Below, piece by piece: positions 53,925 to 62,451 of a stretch of DNA of 64,000 nucleotides. Source of the stretch: Mycobacterium saskatchewanense (GTDB lineage Bacteria > Actinomycetota > Actinomycetes > Mycobacteriales > Mycobacteriaceae). The DNA lies in assembly GCF_010729105.1 (NCBI RefSeq), contig NZ_AP022573.1, positions 5,518,001-5,582,000 of the forward strand, written 5' to 3'. The notes beneath the pieces are model-generated. The model was given only the letters and a program-made list of their open reading frames with translations. It did no database searches and had not been told where the DNA came from. The first letter of the stretch is position 1; the number at the start of each line of letters is the position of its first letter. The position numbers and the translations under genes were made by a program.

Positions 53925-56008
53925 GGTGCGCTCCCATCTGGCGGTTCCGGAATGGCATGTGCTGCAGGACTATCGGTGCCGACGGGGTCGGTGGGCCACC
54001 AGACGCGATCTCCGACGAGGGCGAACACCGCGGGGATGACGAGCGTGCGCACGATGAAGGTGTCGAGCAAGATCCCGAGGCCGACGATGATGCCGAGCTG
54101 GGTCAGCACGATCAGCGGCAGCACGCCGAGCACGCAGAACACGGCCGCCAGAACGGTTCCGGCGCTGGTGATGACGCCCCCGGTGGCCGACACGGCGCGG
54201 ACCATGCCGGCGCGGGCGCCGCGGCCGGCCGCCTCCTCGCGGGCGCGGGCGACCAGGAAAATCGTGTAGTCCACACCCAGCGCGGCCAGGAACAGGAAAG
54301 CGAACAACGGGGTGGTGTTGTCGAGCGCCGGGAAACCGAATACGTGGATGCTGGACCAGCCGCCGAGGCCGAGCGCGGCCAACGCGCCGAGGATCGTGGC
54401 AGCCAGCAGGATCGGCGGTGCCAGCGCGGCTCGCAACAACAGAAAGAGAACGGCGAGGATCACGCCCAGGATCGCCGGGATCACCACGAGGCGGTCGCGC
54501 GTGGCGGCGTCGCGGACGTCGAGAGCCTGGGCGTCGGATCCGCCCACCATCGCCCTCGCGTCGATCGATCTCGTCGAATCGCGCAGGGCGGCAACGGTTG
54601 CGAATGCGCGGTCGGACGACGGTGGCGCGTCGGTCACCACCGACCATTTCGTCAGGCCGGTTGCCGACTGGCCGGATTGAACCGCCGACGCCACGCCGGG
54701 GGCGGCGCCGAGGGCCTGTTGGATGCGCGGCGCCGAGGCGGTCGGTGCGACGACCAGCGTGGGGTTGACCGCGCCGGCGGGGAAGTGCGCGGCCACCACG
54801 TCATAACCGCTCACCGAGTCGGCGCGCACCCGGAACTGTTCGGTCTGCGACAAGCCGATTCGGGTTCCGAGCAGGCCGGTGGCCAGTGTCAGCAGGGTCA
54901 CGATCGCGACGGCGGCCACCGGTGCGGGACGTCGGGCCACCCACGCGGCGACGCGATGCCAGGGCCCGGCCTCGATGGTCGCGCCGTCGTCCGGGCGCGG
55001 GATGAACGGCCAGAACAGTCGGCGGCCGCACAGCGCCAGTAGGGGCGGCAGGACTACCAGCACCGACAGGGCCGCCACGACCAACTCGCACGCGGCGAGG
55101 GCGCCCAGGCTGCGCGTGCTGGGCGTGGCGGCGAGGAGCAGGGTGAGCAGCGCCAGCACCACGGTGGCGTTGCTCGCGGCGACGGCCGGTCCGGCCGTCC
55201 GCACCGCTCGGCGCAGCGCGTCGCGGTGGTCGCGATGGGTTGAAAGCTCCTGCCGGTAGCGCGAGATCAGCAGCAGCGCGTAGTTGGTGCCGGCGCCGAA
55301 GACCAGCACGCTGGTGATGCCGGAGGTGGCGCCGTCGAAGCTGAGCCCCGTCAGCGACGCCACCGCGGTGCCGACCGCCGAGGCGACGCGATCGGCGAAC
55401 CCGATCACCACCAGCGGCACCAGCCACAGCACCGGCGAGCGGTACGTCGCGATCAACAGCAACGCGACCACCGAAGCCGTCACCGCCAGCAGGGTGACAT
55501 TGGCGTCGGTGAAGGCATTCGCGATGTCGGCGCCGAAGGCCGGACCACCCGTTACGTGGGCGGTGAGGTCCTGGGGGAGCCCGTCGCGGGCCGCGCCCCG
55601 CAAGGCCGCCACGCGGTCATCGAGGGCTAGGCCGGACAGGTCGGCGCTCACCGGGACCACGGCGATGGCCGCCTTGCGGTCGGTCGCGACCGGCATCGGG
55701 GGCGCCGCCCCGGCAGGCTCGGTGAGTCGCAGCATGCGGTCGCGGGCGGCCTGCGCGGCCGCGGCATCGGAGGTGTCGAGGGCAGCGCCGTCCGGCCGGC
55801 TCACCACCAGCAGCAACGGCGCCCGGCCGCCGCCGGGGAATTGCCGTGCCATCGCCTCGGCCTTGGCCGAATCGGAGCTTGGGGGCACCGACAGCGGGGC
55901 CTGGTCTGCCGCGGCGTTCTCCCCGATGAGCACCATGAAACCGATACCCAGTAAGAGGACGCCCAACCCGAGCAGCCACGAACGCCGGCTTGTGACCGCG
56001 GCCGCCAT
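53921..56008 (-). CDS. MmpL/RND-family lipid exporter
   Basis: 695 residues with two MMPL repeats, each a hydrophobic helix, a large exported loop and five helices. Conserved blocks: SFDGATSGITSVLVFGAGTNYALLLISRYRQEL and its partner PLFAFLFLAALGVDYTIFLVARAREEAA, with the proton-relay GTNY and GVDY motifs. It would export a lipid or carotenoid-like product. Corynebacterium glutamicum has an mmpL gene in its carotenoid operon, also under a MarR regulator. ATG 56008 is chosen. GTG and TTG codons just upstream are possible. A 39-bp palindrome lies 22 bases before it. Confidence 0.9.
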   Translation of the reverse strand: MAAAVTSRRSWLLGLGVLLLGIGFMVLIGENAAADQAPLSVPPSSDSAKAEAMARQFPGGGRAPLLLVVSRPDGAALDTSDAAAAQAARDRMLRLTEPAGAAPPMPVATDRKAAIAVVPVSADLSGLALDDRVAALRGAARDGLPQDLTAHVTGGPAFGADIANAFTDANVTLLAVTASVVALLLIATYRSPVLWLVPLVVIGFADRVASAVGTAVASLTGLSFDGATSGITSVLVFGAGTNYALLLISRYRQELSTHRDHRDALRRAVRTAGPAVAASNATVVLALLTLLLAATPSTRSLGALAACELVVAALSVLVVLPPLLALCGRRLFWPFIPRPDDGATIEAGPWHRVAAWVARRPAPVAAVAIVTLLTLATGLLGTRIGLSQTEQFRVRADSVSGYDVVAAHFPAGAVNPTLVVAPTASAPRIQQALGAAPGVASAVQSGQSATGLTKWSVVTDAPPSSDRAFATVAALRDSTRSIDARAMVGGSDAQALDVRDAATRDRLVVIPAILGVILAVLFLLLRAALAPPILLAATILGALAALGLGGWSSIHVFGFPALDNTTPLFAFLFLAALGVDYTIFLVARAREEAAGRGARAGMVRAVSATGGVITSAGTVLAAVFCVLGVLPLIVLTQLGIIVGLGILLDTFIVRTLVIPAVFALVGDRVWWPTDPVGTDSPAAHAIPEPPDGSAP

Positions 56009-56029
56009 GCCCTCCCACACCACCAAGCA

Positions 56030-56068
56030 ATCATTTCAGTTGCTTAACAATTAATCAACTGAAATGAT
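56030..56068. promoter_or_regulatory. 39-bp near-perfect palindrome between mmpL and idi2 (MarR operator candidate)
   Basis: Arms ATCATTTCAGTTG (56030-56042) and CAACTGAAATGAT (56056-56068) are perfectly complementary. The central 13 bases CTTAACAATTAAT add TTAA/TTAA, leaving only a C/T mismatch and a 3-base centre. It is AT-rich in a GC-rich genome. It lies in the only spacer between two divergent operons whose far end has a MarR gene. Confidence 0.75.
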
Positions 56069-56156
56069 GGCGTGGGCCGCGGGTAAGGGATGCCGTCAGG
56101 AGGCAATCAGGAGGCAATATGGAGGCCATGCACAGCATGCGGGCGGCTCGCCGGCG

Positions 56157-57203
56157 ATGAGCAGCGACCCGCACTTGATGACGACGCGCAAGCGTCGCCA
56201 CATCGACGTGTGCCTAAGCGAGCAGGTCGATTATGCGGGCCTGACCACGGGCCTGGACCGCTATCAGTTGCCCTACAACGCATGCACGCAGACCAACCTG
56301 GGCGACATCGACTTGTCCACCGACTTCTTCGGTGGCCGGTTGCGCGCTCCGATACTCATCGGCGCGATGACCGGCGGCGCCGAGTTGTCGGGAACTATCA
56401 ACCGGAATCTGGCCACCGCCGCGCAACGGCTCGGGCTCGGGATGATGCTCGGCTCCCAGCGGATCATGCTGGGCAGCGCCCTCGGGGAGCGCGCCGCCAC
56501 CAGCTTCACCGTGCGGGACGTGGCCCCCGACGTTTTGTTGTTCGGGAACATCGGTCTTTCCCAGTTGACCATGGCGGCGGCCCGGGACCTGACAAAGGCG
56601 CTCGACCGGGTGGGCGCCAACGTGCTTGCCGTGCATACGAACCCGTTGCAGGAAGCGATGCAGCACAACGGCGACACCAACTTCTCCGGCTCGCTGTCGA
56701 GGCTGCGTGAGGTGGCCGGCGAGATCGGTTACCCGGTGCTGCTCAAGGAGGTCGGCCACGGGATCGGCGCCGCGGCCGTCGCGGAACTGCTTGGTCCCGA
56801 GCGCAAACTGCCCGTCGCCGGAATCGATGTCGCGGGCGCCGGGGGTACCTCGTGGTCTCGGGTCGAGCAGTTCGTCCGGTACGGGAAGTTGCGCTACCCG
56901 CACTTGGCGGACTGGGGCATTCCCACCGCGCGCGCGGTCGTGGAAGTGCGTGCGGCGCTGCCGGAAGTCCCGCTCGTGGCCTCCGGCGGGATCCGCACGG
57001 GCATGGACGCGGCCAAGGCGATCGCGCTGGGCGCCGACGTGGTGGCGGTGGCGCGGCCGCTGCTGGCGGCCGCGATCCAATCCGCGGACGCGGTTGTGGA
57101 TTGGCTGCAGCCGTTCGTCGACGAGCTCCGGGTCTGCCTGCACGGCTGCGGCGTCGCCGACCTGCGCGGCTTGCGCGCACTCGACCTGACCCCCAGCCCG
57201 TGA
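56157..57203 (+). CDS. idi2: Type 2 isopentenyl-diphosphate delta-isomerase
   Basis: 348 residues. FMN- and NADPH-binding TIM barrel: [84 protein letters not shown] block ([19 protein letters not shown]) and [21 protein letters not shown]. It interconverts IPP and DMAPP to supply isoprenoids. In mycobacteria this enzyme type accompanies carotenoid clusters. ATG 56157 gives the normal length. It heads a plus-strand operon with the glycosyltransferase, divergent from mmpL-tspO-phr. Confidence 0.92.
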   Translation: MSSDPHLMTTRKRRHIDVCLSEQVDYAGLTTGLDRYQLPYNACTQTNLGDIDLSTDFFGGRLRAPILIGAMTGGAELSGTINRNLATAAQRLGLGMMLGSQRIMLGSALGERAATSFTVRDVAPDVLLFGNIGLSQLTMAAARDLTKALDRVGANVLAVHTNPLQEAMQHNGDTNFSGSLSRLREVAGEIGYPVLLKEVGHGIGAAAVAELLGPERKLPVAGIDVAGAGGTSWSRVEQFVRYGKLRYPHLADWGIPTARAVVEVRAALPEVPLVASGGIRTGMDAAKAIALGADVVAVARPLLAAAIQSADAVVDWLQPFVDELRVCLHGCGVADLRGLRALDLTPSP

Positions 57204-57213
57204 TGCCGGTGAC

Positions 57214-58464
57214 ATGTCGGTGATCTTGGCCTACGGCTCGCTGGGGCTCGGGCACCTGCTGCCCGTGGGCGCGCTACTGCGGGAACTCGCCGAGCGCGGT
57301 CACGAGGTCCACGTGCGCACGATGTCCGCCGGGGTGTCGACGATGCGCGATGCCGGCATCCACGCCGAGCCCGTCGATCCCGGGATCGAAGCGATCGTCG
57401 GGGAGGATTGGCGCGCGCGGACTGCGTTGGAAGTGCTGAAGCTGACGATCGACGTGCTCTGCCGCCGTGCGGCTTTGGAGGTCGAAGACCTGCGGCGAGC
57501 GGTGGATGCGGTCCGGCCGGACGCGGTGATCGTCGACGCGAACTGCTGGGGCGCGATGTCGGCCTCCGAGGCAGGAACAATTCCTTGGCTGGTCTTCTCA
57601 CCCTTCACCCCGTACCTGCGGTCCCGCGGGGTGCCGCCGTTCGGGCCGGGGATGCGGCCGCTTCCAGGCATCCTCGGTGGCTTTCGCGACGCCTCGGTCC
57701 GCCCGATTGTGCGGCACCTCTTCGACCGGCCAATGCTGCCGCGCCTCAACCGAATTCGCAGCCAGGTCGGTGTGCCGCCGGTCCGATCGGTCGACGCCTT
57801 CATGCGGCGGGCCCCGCTGCTGCTGGCGGTCGGCGGGGAGCCGTTCGAATACCCGCACCCGGGGTGGGGTGACTTGGTGCACCACATCGGGGCGTGCGTG
57901 TTCGAGCCGTCGGCGACGGAAACGCCGGACTGGATCGACGCGATCGGGCGGCCGCTGGTGCTCGTCAACACCTCCTCGATCAAACAACCCGACACCGCCT
58001 TGGGCCGTACCGCGCTGCAGGCGCTGGCCGACGAGGACGTCCACGTGGTCGCGACGTTCCCGGCGGGCGTGCCCGCCGGCCTGACGCGACCCGCGAACGC
58101 CACCGTCTGCCGATTCGTCCCGCACGCCGCGATCCTGGCCCGGGCCAGCTGCGCGATCACCCATGGGGGGATGGGTACCACCCTCAAAGCCCTCGACCAC
58201 GGCGTGCCCGTGGTCGTCGTGCCGTTCGCCCGCGACCAGGCGGAGGTCGCCCGGCGCGTGCAGGTCGCCCGCTGCGGTACCCGCCTGCCCGCCGACAAGC
58301 TCACCCCGGCCCGGCTGAGGGCCAGGGTCCGCGAGGCGATCACGATGGCCGGCGGCGCACGCCGGGTGGCCGCCGGATTCGCCGCGACCGGGGGCGTGGC
58401 CCACGGGGCCGACCTGATCGAGCAACGCGTCCTCGGGTCGACGGCCGAATCGCTGGGCCGCTAG
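57214..58464 (+). CDS. GT1-family glycosyltransferase (CrtX-like fold)
   Basis: 416 residues, GT-B fold. N-terminal GSLGLGHLLPVGALLRELAERGHEVHV and the nucleotide-sugar site AILARASCAITHGGMGTTLKALDHGVPVVVVPFARDQAEVARRV (HGGxGT and PxxxDQ). The family includes macrolide, sterol and zeaxanthin glucosyltransferases. Placed between idi2 and a carotenoid-type regulator, it may glycosylate a carotenoid or related terpenoid, but the acceptor is inference. It starts 10 bases after idi2 and its stop overlaps that of the convergent MarR gene by 4 bases. Confidence 0.88.
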   Translation: MSVILAYGSLGLGHLLPVGALLRELAERGHEVHVRTMSAGVSTMRDAGIHAEPVDPGIEAIVGEDWRARTALEVLKLTIDVLCRRAALEVEDLRRAVDAVRPDAVIVDANCWGAMSASEAGTIPWLVFSPFTPYLRSRGVPPFGPGMRPLPGILGGFRDASVRPIVRHLFDRPMLPRLNRIRSQVGVPPVRSVDAFMRRAPLLLAVGGEPFEYPHPGWGDLVHHIGACVFEPSATETPDWIDAIGRPLVLVNTSSIKQPDTALGRTALQALADEDVHVVATFPAGVPAGLTRPANATVCRFVPHAAILARASCAITHGGMGTTLKALDHGVPVVVVPFARDQAEVARRVQVARCGTRLPADKLTPARLRARVREAITMAGGARRVAAGFAATGGVAHGADLIEQRVLGSTAESLGR

Positions 58465-59024
58465 CGCACGGTGCGCCGTCGGCCTTTGGCAGCGGCCGCC
58501 TTCGGCTGGGCTGCGGTCGGTTTCGCGCGTTGCGCGGCGAGCTGCGCCTCGAAGGCCGCCATCGCTTCCATCATCGCCAGGAAAACGCGGTGTGCCGCAA
58601 GGAGATCCCGATCCGGCACATCGGCGAGCTTCGAGTGCAGTTCGTCGCCGAGCGGAGTGAAGAAGGAGCGGGCCAGCGCCATTCCGGGCTTTTCGTAGCG
58701 CAGCAACGACTTCCGCCGGTCGCCGGGATCGGCCTCCCGCCGAATGTGGCCGGCGTCGATCATCCGGTCGACCAGATAGGTGATGGCGGCGGGCGAGACG
58801 TCCATCCGCTGCCGCAATTGGGCCAGGGTGAGGGGTTCACCGGCGGTTTCGGCGACCATGATGTGTAGCAAGGCGTGAAAGTCGCTGCCGCCGACCTCGT
58901 TCTGACGCGCGAAATGGCGGCCGATGCGGTCAGACTGAGCGGTGAGCGCGCGCATGTCGGCCGACATGAGCTTCTCCAGTTCGGCCCGGTCCTGTTGCCG
59001 ATCAGCAGCGCCGCGCTTGGTCAC
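58461..59024 (-). CDS. MarR-family regulator
   Basis: 187 residues. Winged helix: LTLAQLRQRMDVSPAAITYLVDRMIDAGHIRREADPGDRRKSLLRYEKPGMAL, the MarR signature with DPGDRRKS. The C-terminus is a basic Ala/Lys tail (AKPTAAQPKAAAAKGRRR). GTG 59024 has AAGGA 8 bases upstream. Longer frames lack a ribosome site. By analogy with CrtR of C. glutamicum, a MarR protein repressing carotenoid genes, it may act at the 56030-56068 palindrome. The ligand (perhaps an isoprenyl diphosphate) is inference. Confidence 0.87.
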   Translation of the reverse strand: MTKRGAADRQQDRAELEKLMSADMRALTAQSDRIGRHFARQNEVGGSDFHALLHIMVAETAGEPLTLAQLRQRMDVSPAAITYLVDRMIDAGHIRREADPGDRRKSLLRYEKPGMALARSFFTPLGDELHSKLADVPDRDLLAAHRVFLAMMEAMAAFEAQLAAQRAKPTAAQPKAAAAKGRRRTVR

Positions 59025-59156
59025 GTGTCCGCATCCTTCTGATGAGATCCGCCGATCAGCGTATCGGCGACCGCAAGTCGCGGCCGACGAACGCCGTCGG
59101 GCGTTTCTCATTTCTAGCCGATGGATGTGCGAACGTGCGCGTCGACCAGGTTTTGG

Positions 59157-59487
59157 TCAGGATTTGGCGGGGTCGTGGGCCCAATTCATCAGCGAGTAGC
59201 GCCAGGGGTTGTGCTCGACGTCGCCCTATGGCCGTTGCGGCAGGTGGCGCCGGCGTAGCCGCCGACCTTGCGCACGTGGGCGTAGTCGTCGTCGGTGAGG
59301 TCGGCGCGCTTGGCTCTGAGTATCTCGACGATGCGCCGCCCGCTGTGATGGCCGGTCGACTCCTGGTCGCCCTGCTTCTGGCCCGCGCCGCGGGAGTCGT
59401 CGGTGGCGACCCACTTCTCCAGCGCGCGCGGTCATATTGACCGTCTCGGAGAAGTTTCGCCAAGTGGTTTCGTCGTCGTGGAGCTCT
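59157..59487 (-). pseudogene. Frameshifted DUF3140 gene
   Basis: Read from the minus strand, HDDETTWRNFSETVNMTAR is followed after a frameshift by LEKWVATDDSRGAGQKQGDQESTGHHSGRRIVEILRAKRADLTDDDYAHVRKV. After a second shift it ends WRYSLMNWAHDPAKS and a stop at 59157. These are the consecutive blocks of DUF3140, a small protein common in mycobacteria. No start codon is seen between the upstream in-frame stop and the first block. At least two frameshifts make it non-functional, unless the assembly has errors here. Confidence 0.7.
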
Positions 59488-59575
59488 CAGTCTGCGTACT
59501 TCAGTGCGTCCGGCGCGCGGACGGTTCGTCCGGCCGCCTCGGTATCCGACATAATGCCTTGTCTTTCATGCTAAT

Positions 59576-59870
59576 TCACCTCCCGGTCGCCGCGATTTCC
59601 GCGCGTTTCTCGCCCCGCCGCGCGGTGGCGGTGACGTCACGCGCGATGCCGCCGAACACCGCGTCGCGAGATGGCCGCCGAGGCGCTCCAAAAGAGTTGT
59701 CCGATAAGCCCATAGGGCTGGAAGAGCGCGCGCTGACGATACAGCGAGCCGTCACCGTCGGGGCCGCGGAGAGCTCCAGACCCAGGCGGTTTCGGTCCCG
59801 GCGGCGGCGTCGACGACCCGGCGGACAGCAGCTGCGGGACCAGTCGTGTGCCGGAGGCGACACAGCGCAT
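59576..59870 (-). pseudogene. Remnant of a DUF2867-type C-terminal domain
   Basis: Pieces in two alternating minus-strand frames: LGLELSAAP, then SLYRQRALFQPYGLIGQLFW in a second frame, then DAVFGGIARDVTATA back in the first. This order matches the end of DUF2867 domains, which follow NAD(P)-binding (NmrA-like) domains. The N-terminal two-thirds of such a protein is missing. It is probably a decayed fragment. The family call is from motif memory only. Confidence 0.45.
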
Positions 59871-59874
59871 CGAT

Positions 59875-60273
59875 TCACTCCTCCTTGTCGGGGGACGCGG
59901 TGTGAGCGGGGTGACCGTGCGTGCGCTGGCGTTCCTTCATGCCCGCTTCATGGGCGTGGCGCCGGCCGTCGGTGAGCCGGTTTCGCACCAGCCGCTCGAT
60001 GTCCTGGAAGCACCGGTAATAGCCGTCGTCGTAGTCCTCGACGACCTGAAAACTCCATCGGCCCGGCAGCACGTTGCGGCCCACGAGCTCGCGGCTGATG
60101 TGTTCGGCCAGATCCGCCTGCCCGAGGTCGCGTAACCGGGCCACCGCCTCGTCGAGTTGCTGGTCGGCCCGGCCGGTCAGCTGGTGAAACGAGTACAGGT
60201 GGCCCCGCGCCCGCTCGACGGTTTCGAGCGCCTCGGTGACCTTGCCCACCGCCTGCGCGACATCGTCCTTCAC
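59875..60273 (-). CDS. Conserved mycobacterial hypothetical protein
   Basis: 132 residues: helical start (DDVAQAVGKVTEALETVERARGHLYSFHQLTGRADQQLDEAVARLRDLGQADLAEHISREL), then a conserved Tyr/Asp stretch WSFQVVEDYDDGYYRCFQDIERLVRNRL and a basic His-rich tail. No signal peptide or membrane segment. GTG 60273 has GGGGAGGGG 6 bases upstream. A TTAA-rich palindrome lies about 75 bases upstream. Function not recognised. Confidence 0.75.
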   Translation of the reverse strand: MKDDVAQAVGKVTEALETVERARGHLYSFHQLTGRADQQLDEAVARLRDLGQADLAEHISRELVGRNVLPGRWSFQVVEDYDDGYYRCFQDIERLVRNRLTDGRRHAHEAGMKERQRTHGHPAHTASPDKEE

Positions 60274-60345
60274 CGCGCCCCTCCCCGCTTGTCAATGCCA
60301 GGGCCTTCCACGGCGCGGGAATTCAGCCTCGGCCGGAAAAGCTGG

Positions 60346-60358
60346 TTAAGTAACTTAA
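60346..60358. promoter_or_regulatory. TTAAGTAACTTAA palindrome (possible second MarR site)
   Basis: 13-bp perfect odd palindrome upstream of the hypothetical gene at 60273. It shares the TTAA..TTAA core with the 56030-56068 element and is likewise AT-rich. It may be an operator of the same MarR protein or an unrelated site. Confidence 0.4.
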
Positions 60359-60439
60359 TAGTCGAGTCGGTAACCCAAAATCGCGGTGCTTACACATGCC
60401 GGCGCCGGTGAACGTCGCGGCCGAAGCACCTTCAGCGAA

Positions 60440-60769
60440 TCAGAGCGGGGTGAGGTTCTTCTTGGCCGCTCGCCGCAGCTGGATCATGCGCGACGCGCCC
60501 ACGAGGACGGTGGTGGTCGCGCCCGCCACGGCGGCAAGAAGGTACCCCACGCCGACCGGGAGGTTCCAGTGCAGCATCAGAAAGTGAGCCGTCACGGAAT
60601 CGGTGTTCTGAGCGACGAAGACGAGCAGGACGACGAGGATCAGCAAGCCGACCACCAGCGCCCACCAGGCCGCCGCCAGTCGCGTGAACGAGGAACGGCC
60701 TGCCCGTGGGGTGGCGACCGTCGCAGGCCCAGGCGACGGCTGAGATGGAACCGATGGATTAGTGCTCAT
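60440..60769 (-). CDS. LapA-domain membrane protein
   Basis: 109 residues. Ser/Pro-rich cytoplasmic start, then two membrane helices (about 33-55 and 70-92) with VFVAQNTDSVTAHFLMLHWNLPVGVGYLLAAVAGA, the LapA (DUF1049) signature, and a basic end IQLRRAAKKNL. Such proteins take part in envelope assembly. The specific role is unknown. The ATG 60769 was chosen over a longer open frame that runs antisense to the next gene. Confidence 0.82.
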   Translation of the reverse strand: MSTNPSVPSQPSPGPATVATPRAGRSSFTRLAAAWWALVVGLLILVVLLVFVAQNTDSVTAHFLMLHWNLPVGVGYLLAAVAGATTTVLVGASRMIQLRRAAKKNLTPL

Positions 60770-60854
60770 GCTGTTGACTAGCCCGTAACGGGCCCGGCCA
60801 AACGCTCCTGGGGGTGCGGGGTTTGACCCTCCGGCCTGCGGGTATATCGGATGC

Positions 60855-61094
60855 ATGACCGTCAAGACTGCGTTGCGGAGCGCCCGAAACGGGCAACGGC
60901 GGGTGGTGGGCCTACAACGGCGCCTCTGGCTGGCGGAGTTGGCGCTGTGGCCGGCCATCCTCCTGTCGGCGGTCTTGCTGGCGGCGGGCGCCTGGCTGTT
61001 GTGGCAACGCAGGTCGGGCGTGCGCGAGGCGGCGGGCACGACCCCGCCGCCGGTCGACGTGGCGCAGCCCACCGTCGCGGGCCCCGACAGCTAG
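60855..61094 (+). CDS. Small single-pass membrane protein
   Basis: 79 residues: basic amphipathic start (VKTALRSARNGQRRVVGLQRRLW), one membrane helix (about 27-48, LALWPAILLSAVLLAAGAWLLW), RR stop-transfer and a Pro-rich tail. TATATC (60843-60848) lies 6 bases before the ATG, implying a leaderless mRNA. It overlaps the convergent DUF2784 stop by 4 bases. No family recognised. Confidence 0.6.
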   Translation: MTVKTALRSARNGQRRVVGLQRRLWLAELALWPAILLSAVLLAAGAWLLWQRRSGVREAAGTTPPPVDVAQPTVAGPDS

Positions 61095-61456
61095 CGGCGG
61101 CCAGAACGCCTCGCCGCCAACAGCACCCAGGAGGCCGCGGCGGCAGCGAACGCGAATCCCTGCGCGGTCCCAGTCCGGCCGGTCGGGTAGAGCACCCCGG
61201 CGACGTAGCGGTCGATGAACCCCGCCGCCGGCAAGGGATCCATGTCGGCGTGCCGGCGCGACCACGCTTCCAGCCACGTCAACGGGCAGGGGAGCTCGAG
61301 CCCGACCACGGCGACGCCCCAGGCAACCGCGGGCACGTGTACCACCAACGTGCGAGGCCAGCGCAGCGCGAGGAAGCCACCCGACGGGACGTACACGAGG
61401 TAGGCGAAGTGGGCCGCGACGGTCGCCGCCACGGCGGCGGCGTATCCCTTCTTCAC
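61091..61456 (-). CDS. DUF2784 membrane protein
   Basis: 121 residues, three to four membrane helices. AHFAYLVYVPSGGFLALRWPR, HVPAVAWGVAVVGLELPCPLTWLEAWSRR and GFIDRYVAGVLYP are the conserved DUF2784 blocks. GTG 61456 overlaps the stop of the Rieske gene (GTGA), so it is coupled to it and probably part of the carotenoid-type operon. Function unknown. Confidence 0.82.
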   Translation of the reverse strand: MKKGYAAAVAATVAAHFAYLVYVPSGGFLALRWPRTLVVHVPAVAWGVAVVGLELPCPLTWLEAWSRRHADMDPLPAAGFIDRYVAGVLYPTGRTGTAQGFAFAAAAASWVLLAARRSGRR

Positions 61457-62451
61457 GGCCGGGACGCGCGGACGTCGAAGCGGCGCTCGGCGTAGGCGAG
61501 GTCATCGCGCCACAGGCGGCCGGCGGCGTGGCGCATCAGCGGTGAGATCAGTGGCGCCAACCGCGACGCCCGCTTGAAACCCGGGCGGTCCGAGTGGGCG
61601 ATGGTCGCTTCCAGCACGGCGGTCCGTGGCCGCCCGTCGGGCCCCGAACCCATTGGCGTGGCGTGTGTTTCGACGACGCTGCCGACGCCCTCGCCGTCCA
61701 CGATGCGCATCACGATGGTGCGGGCCTCCGGGCAGGTGAACTCCGCGATGACGGGCACCCCGAGCCGGCCGATCCGGAAGGTGACCGCGACCAGGAAGCG
61801 GTCGGCGGCTTCGGTGGGCGTGGTGAGCACCTCGAGCCTGGCGAACGAGTACGGGTGGAACCACGCGCCGTGCCAGGGGTCGAGGCGGTTGGCGATGATG
61901 TCGGCCGGCTCGCACACCCCAACCATGCTGGTGACGGCGGCCATCGTGTCACCGGCCGGGCGCTCCGGGAGCACCGGCGCCTCCAGGGGCGCCTCGCCGC
62001 CGACCTTGTCGAGCCGCACCCATGCCAGCGTGCCGTCGTCGTGGCTCGGCAGCGGGCTCCAGCCGAACTCGCGTCGGGCGCCGTCCAGCGCCAACCCGTG
62101 CCACCGGCAGATCAGCCTGCCGTCGTCGACGATTCCGGTGGCAAGGTCGGCGCCCAGGTGGGGGCAGCCGCGCGGACCGACGCGAAGCCGGCGCAGGCCG
62201 TCGCGCCAGGCCACGACGTCCACACCGGCAACACGGGCCCCGTATGGCCGACCGGCGCGCACGTCGCGGCTCGGGGCGAACGCATACCAGTTCCCGGTCG
62301 GCTTCCGCTGGGAGCGGTTGAGCGCGGATTCGATGAGGGTCGGATCCGCCTCTCGATACGTCGGCTGCTGTGCGGCCCACGATGTGCGCGGGATGACCTG
62401 TAGGGGCAAGTCTTTGGGCCACCGTTGGCGGATCTGTTCGCGAATGTTCAT
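61453..62451 (-). CDS. Rieske [2Fe-2S] protein with DUF5914-type C-terminus
   Basis: 332 residues. The Rieske cluster site is CPHLGADLATGIVDDGRLICRWHGLAL (CxH...CxxH, about residues 96-121). The C-terminal part (about 165-330; DPWHGAWFHPYSFARLEVLTTP, MRHAAGRLWRDDLAYAERRF) resembles DUF5914, found beside CrtU-like genes in actinobacterial carotenoid clusters. It could donate electrons to, or hydroxylate with, the neighbouring desaturase. The ATG overlaps the CrtU-like stop (ATGA). The exact reaction is not established. Confidence 0.82.
   Translation of the reverse strand: MNIREQIRQRWPKDLPLQVIPRTSWAAQQPTYREADPTLIESALNRSQRKPTGNWYAFAPSRDVRAGRPYGARVAGVDVVAWRDGLRRLRVGPRGCPHLGADLATGIVDDGRLICRWHGLALDGARREFGWSPLPSHDDGTLAWVRLDKVGGEAPLEAPVLPERPAGDTMAAVTSMVGVCEPADIIANRLDPWHGAWFHPYSFARLEVLTTPTEAADRFLVAVTFRIGRLGVPVIAEFTCPEARTIVMRIVDGEGVGSVVETHATPMGSGPDGRPRTAVLEATIAHSDRPGFKRASRLAPLISPLMRHAAGRLWRDDLAYAERRFDVRASRP

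Noticed and set aside
59056..59463. 135-codon minus-strand ORF as a real gene
   Set aside because: It is in the wrong frame; the conserved DUF3140 blocks lie in the other frames of the same strand.
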